From: Gemmatimonadota bacterium
GTDB lineage: Bacteria; Gemmatimonadota; Gemmatimonadetes; Gemmatimonadales; GWC2-71-9
Direction of reading: 5' to 3'
Length of the DNA stretch: 10,149 nt
Assembly: GCA_003221085.1 (NCBI GenBank)
Contig: QHUD01000114.1
Span: 1 to 10,149, forward strand
A model generated the notes under the pieces. It was given only the letters and a program-made list of their open reading frames with translations. It did no database searches and had not been told where the DNA came from. Of this stretch, positions 5,189 to 10,149 are shown piece by piece. Position numbers and translations under genes: made by a program. Numbering within the stretch: the first letter of the stretch is position 1; the number at the start of each line of letters is the position of its first letter.

Positions 5189-6115
5189 GTGACCGGCCCC
5201 CTCAGGCTCGGGACCCGCGGGAGCAGGCTCGCCGTGTGGCAGGCCGAGTGGGTGCAGGCCGCCCTCGCGCGGTCCGGCGTTCCCGCCGAGCTCGTGATCA
5301 TCAAGACGCGCGGCGATGCCGAGGTCGATCGACCGCTGCACGAGCTCGAGGGGAAAGGCTTCTTCACGAAGGAGATCGAGGAGGCGCTGCACGACGGCCG
5401 CATCGACGTGGCGGTGCACTCGCTCAAGGATCTGCCCACCGCTCTGCCGCCCGGTCTGGTGTTGGCGGCGGTGCCCGAGCGCGCCGATCCGGCCGAGGTG
5501 TTGGTGACCCGCGACGCAGGTGTCACATCGATCGCCGGCCTTGCGGCGGGCGCCCGGCTCGGCACGTCCAGCCTGCGGCGGGTGGCGCAGATCCGCCATC
5601 TCCGGGCCGACCTGGAGATCGTGCCGCTGCGCGGCAACGTGCCGACGCGGGTGCAGAAGGTGAAGGAAGGGCGCGACGGCCTCGACGCGGCACTCCTCGC
5701 CGGAGCGGGGCTCGAGCGGCTCGATCTCGGGGGACAGATCGCGGCCCGGCTCGATCCACTGGACGTGATGCCGGCGCCGGGTCAGGGAGCACTCGGGCTC
5801 GAGGTCCGCGCCGACGACCGCAAGGCGCGCGACGCACTCGCGCCGCTCGAGGATCCGCCGAGCGCGCGCCAGGTCGCGGCCGAGCGGAGTCTCCTCTCCT
5901 CGCTCGACGGCGGCTGTCAGGCGCCGGTGGCCGCGTGGGTCGGGAGGCGGGACGTGGGAGGGGGGATGCGCCTGTTCGGGCGCGTGACCGCGGCAGACGG
6001 CTCCGTGCAGGTGACCGCTTCAGCCGACATCGACGAAAGCGATCCGGCGGCCGCGGGCGTCGCGGTCGCGGGCTTGCTCAAGGCGCAGGGCGCGTCGAGA
6101 TTGCTCGGCCGATGA
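5189..6115 (+). CDS. hemC: Porphobilinogen deaminase (hydroxymethylbilane synthase)
   Basis: Joins four porphobilinogen units into hydroxymethylbilane on a covalent dipyrromethane cofactor; cytoplasmic, third step from 5-aminolevulinate to uroporphyrinogen. The 308 residues begin with LRLGTRGSRLAVWQA. Catalytic aspartate D81 is in HSLKDLP, and cofactor-binding cysteine C243 is in DGGCQAPVA; the cofactor-contact stretches GTSSLRR and RGNVPTR and the APGQGALGLE motif are present. The GTG start is chosen for its 4-bp overlap with the hemD TGA and its position just before the conserved LGTRGSR; GGAG lies only 3 nt upstream, so coupling probably matters. A heptanucleotide tract encodes a turn at about residues 249-260, just after the cofactor cysteine, adding about two residues relative to E. 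coli. The stop overlaps the hemB start as ATGA. Confidence 0.95.
   Translation: MTGPLRLGTRGSRLAVWQAEWVQAALARSGVPAELVIIKTRGDAEVDRPLHELEGKGFFTKEIEEALHDGRIDVAVHSLKDLPTALPPGLVLAAVPERADPAEVLVTRDAGVTSIAGLAAGARLGTSSLRRVAQIRHLRADLEIVPLRGNVPTRVQKVKEGRDGLDAALLAGAGLERLDLGGQIAARLDPLDVMPAPGQGALGLEVRADDRKARDALAPLEDPPSARQVAAERSLLSSLDGGCQAPVAAWVGRRDVGGGMRLFGRVTAADGSVQVTASADIDESDPAAAGVAVAGLLKAQGASRLLGR
5935..5969 (+). repeat. Heptanucleotide tandem repeat inside hemC
   Basis: Five adjacent 7-bp units, consensus GGGANGC; the first is poor and the others are GGGAGGC, GGGACGT, GGGAGGG and GGGATGC. They encode VGRRDVGGGM, in a surface turn between the cofactor-cysteine segment and the next strand. The same unit occurs at the 3' end of hemD. 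Confidence 0.6.
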
Positions 6116-7083
6116 GCCAATTCCCGATCCGCCGCATGCGCCGGCTGCGCCGCACTGCCGCGTTGCGCCGCCTGGTGCAGGAGACGCACCTCGTCCCCTC
6201 GCAGCTCGTGTGGCCGCTGTTCGCCTGCCACGGGGCAGGCGTCCGGCGGGAAGTCGCCGCGTTGCCCGGCGTCTACCAGACTTCGGTGGACGAACTGGTG
6301 AAGGACGCGGAGCGAGCGCGACGGCTCGGGCTCGGGGGCATCATGCTGTTCGGTCTGCCCGCGGCGAAGGACGCGACCGGGTCCGAGGCGTACGACGAGC
6401 AAGGGATCGTGCAACAGGCGGCGCGGGCCGTGAAGCGGGCCGCGCCGGATCTGCTCGTGATCGGAGACGTCTGCCTGTGCGAGTATACCGACCACGGGCA
6501 CTGCGGCGTCGTACAGGACGGCGAGGTCGACAACGACGCGTCGGTGTATCTGCTCGGCAAGGTCGCAGTGACGCAAGCGCGCGCCGGCATCGACATCATC
6601 GCGCCCAGCGATATGATGGATGGCCGTGTAGCGGGGATCCGCAAGGCGCTCGACGCCGCGGGCTGCTCGCGTGTCCCGATCATGTCGTATGCCGCGAAAA
6701 TGGCGTCGGCGTTCTATGGCCCGTTCCGTGAAGCGGCCGGCTCGACCCCCCAGTTCGGCGACCGCCAGTCCTACCAGATGCAGGGGACCAACGCCGACGA
6801 GGCGATGCGCGAGATCGGGCTGGATGTCGACGAGGGCGCGGACATCGTTATGGTGAAACCCGCGCTCCCCTGTCTCGACCTGATCCGCCGGGCCAAACAG
6901 GAGTTCGGCTCGCCGCTCGCCGCCTACCAGGTGAGCGGGGAGTACGCGATGATCAAGGCAGCGGCGGCCCGCGGCATGCTGGACGAGGCGCGCGCCATGT
7001 GGGAGACGCTGTACGCGATCCGACGGGCGGGGGCGGACATCATCCTCAGCTACTTCGCGCCGACCGTCGCCGAGGCCCTCTAG
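6112..7083 (+). CDS. hemB: Delta-aminolevulinic acid dehydratase (porphobilinogen synthase)
   Basis: Condenses two 5-aminolevulinates to porphobilinogen, the substrate of HemC. It has 323 residues, the normal length. Both active-site lysines are present: K196 in SYAAKMASAFYGPFR, and Schiff-base K249 in MVKPALPCLDL. The cysteines C121, C123 and C131 in DVCLCEYTDHGHCG form the zinc-binding triad, so this is a zinc-dependent type rather than the Asp-rich magnesium type. YQVSGEYAM and the C-terminal ILSYFAPTVAEAL are also typical. The ATG overlaps the hemC stop (ATGA) without its own ribosome site, so translation is coupled to hemC. The TAG shares a CTAG palindrome with the stop of the convergent channel gene, leaving no room for a terminator between them. 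The unit runs hemD-hemC-hemB and contains no hemA or hemL. Confidence 0.96.
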   Translation: MSQFPIRRMRRLRRTAALRRLVQETHLVPSQLVWPLFACHGAGVRREVAALPGVYQTSVDELVKDAERARRLGLGGIMLFGLPAAKDATGSEAYDEQGIVQQAARAVKRAAPDLLVIGDVCLCEYTDHGHCGVVQDGEVDNDASVYLLGKVAVTQARAGIDIIAPSDMMDGRVAGIRKALDAAGCSRVPIMSYAAKMASAFYGPFREAAGSTPQFGDRQSYQMQGTNADEAMREIGLDVDEGADIVMVKPALPCLDLIRRAKQEFGSPLAAYQVSGEYAMIKAAAARGMLDEARAMWETLYAIRRAGADIILSYFAPTVAEAL

Positions 7084-7763
7084 CTGCGCGGCAGCAGCAC
7101 CACCCGCCATAGCGCCGCGGCCACGCCCGCTCCGATCACCGGGCCGATCCAGTACACCGCATGGGCGTCCCATTGCCCCGCGACGAGCGCCGGTCCGATT
7201 GCGCGGGCGGGATTCATTACCGCTCCGGTGAAGCTTCCGCCCACCAACACGTCCACGAAGATCGCGAGGCCGATGCCGAAGCCGGCGATCTTCGGGGCCT
7301 CCGAAGAAACGGCGGTTCCGAACACGGCACTGACCAGAAAGAACGTCAGGGCCGCCTCGATCCAGACCCCCTGCATGAACCCCACCTCGGTCGCGAGCCG
7401 TGGCGCGCCTCCCAGCGCCAGACGCACGGCGCCGGGCGGCAACACGGCCTTCACGAGCGCCGCGCCGACCACCGCGCCCAGGATCTGAGCCAGGACATAC
7501 TGCCACACCCGGCGGCCGGCGAACCGGTTGCCGAGCCACAGGCCCAGCGTGACGGCGGGATTTATGTGACCGCCGGAGATGCTCATCGTCATGGAGACGA
7601 TGATCGCCATCCCGACACCGTGCGCGAGGGCCACGCCGAGCGGGCCGATGCCGCCGGTCGTGGCACCAGTGGCGACGGACGCGACGACGCTGCCCGCGCC
7701 CAGGAATACGAACAGCAGTGTGCCAACGAACTCGGCCGTGAGCGGCCGCAGAAGCTTGGACAT
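7080..7763 (-). CDS. MIP-family channel (aquaporin)
   Basis: Membrane channel of 227 residues with the usual six-helix fold and two NPA half-helices: SGGHINPAVT and GAVMNPARA. Aligning to the NPA motifs gives an aromatic/arginine filter of His (helix 2, ALAHG), Val (helix 5, FVDVLV), Ala (loop E, three before the second NPA) and Arg (directly after it). E. coli AqpZ has Phe-His-Thr-Arg; plant tonoplast TIPs have His-Ile-Ala/Gly-Arg/Val. The pore should therefore be wider than a strict water channel and may pass ammonia, urea or peroxide as TIPs do; this is inference. GAGGA (7775-7771) lies 7 nt before the ATG. The gene is separated from fabF by 64 bp and converges on hemB with overlapping stops. 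Confidence 0.92.
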   Translation of the reverse strand: MSKLLRPLTAEFVGTLLFVFLGAGSVVASVATGATTGGIGPLGVALAHGVGMAIIVSMTMSISGGHINPAVTLGLWLGNRFAGRRVWQYVLAQILGAVVGAALVKAVLPPGAVRLALGGAPRLATEVGFMQGVWIEAALTFFLVSAVFGTAVSSEAPKIAGFGIGLAIFVDVLVGGSFTGAVMNPARAIGPALVAGQWDAHAVYWIGPVIGAGVAAALWRVVLLPRS

Positions 7764-7793
7764 GACGGGGTCCTCGAGTTTGTGGGCCGCGGC

Positions 7794-7799
7794 ATTCTA
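7794..7799 (-). promoter_or_regulatory. -10 box of a likely promoter for the MIP channel gene
   Basis: TAGAAT on the minus strand is a 5/6 match to the -10 hexamer. Transcription would start near 7787, giving a leader of about 24 nt that contains the GAGGA ribosome site. No convincing -35 is seen 16-18 bp upstream, so the gene might also be read through from fabF. Confidence 0.45.
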
Positions 7800-7827
7800 C
7801 CCGAACCGGCCCAATCTGCGCGGCGTG

Positions 7828-9069
7828 CTACGCGCGGCGCAACACCAGGGCGGCGTTGATTCCGCCGAATCCGAACGAGTTGGTGAGCACCACGTCCGGT
7901 GCCGCGGTGCGGCCATGCCCGGGCAGGCAGTCCAGGTCACAGGCGGGATCGGGACGCTCGAGATTGATGGTGGGGGGAAGCCAGCGCCGCTCCATCGCGA
8001 GCGCGCAGATCGCCGCCTCGATCGCGCCGCTCGCGCCGAGTGCGTGGCCATAGTAGCCCTTCGTGCCGCTGACGCTGAGCCGGTAGGCATGGTCGCCGAA
8101 GACTTGCTTGATCGCGTGAGTCTCGGTGGAGTCGTTGAGCGGCGTGGACGACCCGTGGGCGTTGATGTAGCCGACCTCGACGGGCGCCACGCGGGCGTCG
8201 GCAAGGGCGAGGTGCATCGCCCGGGCCGCCTGGCGGCCGTCGGGACGCGGGGCGGTCATGTGGTAGGCGTCGTTGGTGAAGGCGTAGCCCGCGAGCTCGG
8301 CGTAGATCTTGGCGCCCCGCGCGATGGCTCGCTCCCGCTCCTCGAGCACCAGCACGGCCGCTCCTTCTCCCATCACGAACCCGTCGCGGTCCTCGTCGAA
8401 CGGGCGCGAGGCGTGGGCCGGATCGTCGTTGCGGGTGCTCATGGCGCGGATCACGCTGAACGCGGCGTACGTCATGGGGGCGAGCGGCGCTTCGGCGCCA
8501 CCGGCGATCATCACGTCGGCGCGTGCCTCCCGGATCGTGTGGAACGCTTCGCCCACCGCGATGGTGCCGGACGCGCAGCTCATGGCGTTGGTCGAGTTCG
8601 GGCCCGTGAAACCGAACTCGATCGCGATGTTGCAGCTCGCGGCTCCCGGGAACACGGCGAGCGCGAGCGCCGGGTCGAGGCCGCGCGGGCCCTCCGCGCG
8701 AAACCGCTCGATCTGCGACTCGGCGAATGCCACGCCGCCGAGCGCCGATCCGATCATCGCCCCAATCTGATCGCGGTCCTCACGGGTCGGGTCGAGTTCG
8801 GCATCCCGGAGTGCGAACCGCGCGCTCGTCACCGCCAGCTGCGAGAAGCGGTCCAGTCGCTTGGTCCGCTTTGCGTCGAGGTGGTCCTGCGGGCGGAAAT
8901 CGGGGATCTCGGCGGCGATCCGGCTCCTGAACGGGGCCGGGTCGAAACGCGTGAGCTCTCGGACGGCCGATGTCCGCGCCGCGAGCCCGGCCCACAGGCC
9001 GTCCGCGCCCGTGCCGATGGGCGTGACCGCTCCCACCCCGGTGATCACGACGCGGCGCCCGTTCTTCAC
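7828..9069 (-). CDS. fabF: Beta-ketoacyl-ACP synthase II (FabF-type ketosynthase)
   Basis: Condenses malonyl-ACP with an acyl thioester. At 413 residues it has FabF length, and the thiolase-fold Cys-His-His triad is intact: C165 in NAMSCASG, H305 in NAHGSSTPLND, H342 in YYGHALGASG, with K337 in SGTKG. The C-terminal gatekeeper loop NSFGFGGINAALVL is present. The more usual FabF text around the last histidine is TKSMTGHLLGAAG; the YYGHALGASG form marks a divergent branch. The GTG at 9069 is chosen because it immediately precedes KNGRRVVITGVG, the normal FabF beginning; longer in-frame readings run into the upstream gene. No acp, fabD or fabG is adjacent. Instead it follows a cyclase-like and a methyltransferase gene, so a role in a polyketide-type pathway is as likely as housekeeping fatty-acid synthesis. 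Confidence 0.92.
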   Translation of the reverse strand: MKNGRRVVITGVGAVTPIGTGADGLWAGLAARTSAVRELTRFDPAPFRSRIAAEIPDFRPQDHLDAKRTKRLDRFSQLAVTSARFALRDAELDPTREDRDQIGAMIGSALGGVAFAESQIERFRAEGPRGLDPALALAVFPGAASCNIAIEFGFTGPNSTNAMSCASGTIAVGEAFHTIREARADVMIAGGAEAPLAPMTYAAFSVIRAMSTRNDDPAHASRPFDEDRDGFVMGEGAAVLVLEERERAIARGAKIYAELAGYAFTNDAYHMTAPRPDGRQAARAMHLALADARVAPVEVGYINAHGSSTPLNDSTETHAIKQVFGDHAYRLSVSGTKGYYGHALGASGAIEAAICALAMERRWLPPTINLERPDPACDLDCLPGHGRTAAPDVVLTNSFGFGGINAALVLRRA

Positions 9070-9088
9070 AATCCCACCCCGCCCTGCC

Positions 9089-9547
9089 TCATACTCCAGC
9101 CTCCGCGAACCGCTTGATCCCCGCCAACGTGAGGCTCGCGATCCCATGGATGAAGACTGGCCCGATGACGAGCCGCGCGGCCAGCGGACCGATGAGCGGC
9201 CATGCCGGGCCCCGCCACTCGTGCACGATCGTGACGGCCACGCCGCCCGGCTCTTCCACCAGGCGCCAGACGACGTCCATCCGCCGCGTGATACCCCGGA
9301 TGTGCCGGTAACGGATTTCCTGCGCACCGCGGTCCGCGAGCATCTCCGACACCCACCACGTCGGATAGCGAAAAACGCCGAAGGGACGCGCCGCCGCCAT
9401 TTCCACCGTGCCACCGCCATTCCGGCGATCGAGGAAGCGAACCCACCGATAGTGCGAGAGGATCCGCGGCCAGCGCTCCACGTCCGCTGCTAAATGGAAC
9501 ACCCGATCGAGGGGCGCCCGGATCACTACTCGGTCGACGGTGACCAT
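9089..9547 (-). CDS. SRPBCC-family protein (polyketide cyclase/aromatase-like)
   Basis: A 152-residue START/Bet v1-like (SRPBCC) protein, a fold with a deep hydrophobic pocket used by polyketide cyclases, aromatases and lipid carriers. The family opening is clear: VDRVVIRAPLDRVFHLAADVERWPRIL, followed by alternating strands (VEMAAARPFG, VVWRLVEEPGGVAVTIVHEW) and a long C-terminal helix ending IKRFAEAGV. The ATG at 9547 lies 22 bp inside the end of the methyltransferase gene, and fabF begins 19 bp after its stop, so the three genes form one operon. Position between a methyltransferase and a ketosynthase suggests it folds or cyclises a polyketide-like intermediate. Catalytic residues are not conserved well enough in this fold to confirm that from sequence. 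Confidence 0.83.
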   Translation of the reverse strand: MVTVDRVVIRAPLDRVFHLAADVERWPRILSHYRWVRFLDRRNGGGTVEMAAARPFGVFRYPTWWVSEMLADRGAQEIRYRHIRGITRRMDVVWRLVEEPGGVAVTIVHEWRGPAWPLIGPLAARLVIGPVFIHGIASLTLAGIKRFAEAGV

Positions 9548-10149
9548 GCGGCTACGATTCGAGCCCCCCGCCTGTACCGCGCTGCCGTTCGCACGCCGGC
9601 CTCCTGGAGCATCTCGTCCAGCTCGCGCTTCGTGTACCCTCGCTTGAGCGACACCACGGCATCGTGCCGAGTCACGTGGCCCATGGCGAGGGCGAACGAC
9701 GCCGCCCACATACCGAGCATGGCCACGCGGGACCGACGCAGGTCCGCGAGCACCACGGCGCGCCGGGCCACGCGGTCGAACGCGGCGATCCAGCGGACCG
9801 CCACGGCCCGCGGCAGATGGTGCAGCACCTGGCTCGCGACGATCACGTCTACCGAGCGTGGCCCGACTGGCAGCGCGTTTCCGTCCCCGACGATCGTCGG
9901 CACGCCGGCGGCGCTCGCCATCCTCGCCGCGCTGGGGTTCAGCTCGAGGCCGATCGCCTGGAGATCGATGCCGCGCCGCCGGGCCGCCGCCCTCGCTGCC
10001 AACGCGATATCCCCGGAGCCGGTTCCTACGTCGAGGAGCGTCCAAGTCACGTTGCAGGTTGCACGTCGCACGTTGCCCGAGCGCTGGAAGAAGGGCTCAA
10101 GGGCTTCCAGCACGGCCCGCGTGCCGCCGAACAGCGCGTTCAGACGGGC
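9526..10149 (-). CDS. Class I SAM-dependent methyltransferase, 5' end outside the window
   Basis: Rossmann-fold methyltransferase. Motif I is LLDVGTGSGD, followed by the acidic strand end GLELNPSAARM, the motif II/III region VGDGNALPVGPRSVDVIVASQVLHHL, and VVLADLRRS. The reading frame is open to the right edge with family-like sequence (ARLNALFGGTRAVLEALEPFF), so the start lies beyond 10149; the GTG at 10113 would discard that part. Substrate is unknown; similar enzymes act on small-molecule oxygen or carbon. A four-unit heptanucleotide tract (10049-10076) encodes an insertion, GNVRRATCNV, just before motif I. It overlaps the SRPBCC gene by 22 bp and leads the operon that continues into fabF. 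Confidence 0.85.
   Translation of the reverse strand, partial: ARLNALFGGTRAVLEALEPFFQRSGNVRRATCNVTWTLLDVGTGSGDIALAARAAARRRGIDLQAIGLELNPSAARMASAAGVPTIVGDGNALPVGPRSVDVIVASQVLHHLPRAVAVRWIAAFDRVARRAVVLADLRRSRVAMLGMWAASFALAMGHVTRHDAVVSLKRGYTKRELDEMLQEAGVRTAARYRRGARIVAAWSPSTE
10049..10076. repeat. Heptanucleotide tandem repeat inside the methyltransferase gene
   Basis: Four adjacent 7-bp units on the plus strand, consensus ACGTTGC; the first and last are identical and the middle two each differ by one base. On the coding (minus) strand the unit is GCAACGT. Loss or gain of one unit would shift the frame. Confidence 0.65.

Larger units (their letters stand above)
4403..5192 (+). pseudogene. hemD: Uroporphyrinogen-III synthase, disrupted by frameshift and internal loss
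   Basis: HemD closes and rearranges hydroxymethylbilane to uroporphyrinogen III. From ATG 4403 the first frame reads RRIAVTRAREQANQLVRELE, PPYDWIVFTSQNAV, AIGPATAEAL, KTILLPRAREARDELPDGL and RIDLVTS, all typical, up to about 5014. The remaining C-terminal part (AAAVIGPVTAGTARELG ... VPGLVEAIVRYYERE) lies in a different frame, from about 5016 to the TGA at 5190-5192. Only some 11 codons separate VTS from IGPVTA, where E. coli HemD has about 27 residues, so one deletion of roughly 45-50 bp could explain both frame change and shortening. The TGA overlaps the hemC GTG (GTGA), confirming the second frame as the original end. As written, the first frame runs on in phase into hemC, giving a false 570-residue HemD-HemC fusion with an Arg/Gly-rich out-of-frame linker. 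This may be a true lesion or an assembly error. Confidence 0.8.

Noticed and set aside
4403..6115. A genuine bifunctional HemD-HemC fusion enzyme
   Set aside because: The linker is the HemD C-terminal domain read in the wrong frame, and the correct frame keeps a GTGA junction with hemC.
5917..7539. Long minus-strand open frame opposite hemB and hemC
   Set aside because: Arg/Gly/Pro-rich translation without motifs, lying opposite a complete hemB; a normal effect of high GC content.
7579..9117. Long plus-strand open frame opposite the channel and fabF genes
   Set aside because: Antisense to fabF with its full catalytic triad; no recognisable domain.

Overview
The window is high-GC bacterial DNA with tightly packed genes: many 4-bp start/stop overlaps, GTG starts and few spacers. 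Gene content and style (Ccm-type cytochrome c genes, heme genes, a KAS/cyclase/methyltransferase set, acetate-CoA ligase, near-leaderless starts) suggest an environmental Gemmatimonadota-like bacterium. That placement is a guess from style; no marker gene is present. All ordinary genes belong to known families.

Layout. (1) 1-671, minus: 5' part of an AMP-forming acetate-CoA ligase, cut by the window edge. (2) 672-931: divergent regulatory region with an 18-bp dyad and paired TTGAC boxes. (3) 932-1243, plus: STAS anti-sigma-factor antagonist. (4) 1288-3803, plus: a stand-alone receiver domain overlapping ccmA, then ccmB, ccmC and an unlisted 36-residue ccmD-like gene, all overlapping. This is a heme-export/cytochrome c maturation operon that stops before any ccmE/F/G/H. 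(5) 3800-4384, minus: TPR protein, convergent with ccmD and divergent from hemD across a perfect 7-3-7 palindrome. (6) 4403-7083, plus: hemD-hemC-hemB, the three consecutive steps from 5-aminolevulinate to uroporphyrinogen III. hemD is broken by a frame change plus missing residues, which creates an apparent HemD-HemC fusion. (7) 7080-7763, minus: MIP-family channel with a TIP-like selectivity filter. (8) 7828-10149, minus: methyltransferase, SRPBCC cyclase-like protein and FabF-type ketosynthase, probably the end of a polyketide-type biosynthetic operon that continues past the right edge.

The ccm and hem operons flank the TPR gene, so about 6 kb is devoted to making heme and attaching it to cytochromes; a sensor/regulator pair (STAS, receiver) lies directly upstream. 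No mobile element, CRISPR array, tRNA or rRNA gene was seen. The most unusual items are the hemD lesion and a set of degenerate 7-bp tandem repeats inside hemD, hemC and the methyltransferase gene, each falling in a loop or terminus. No gap between genes exceeds 300 bases; the largest is 672-931.
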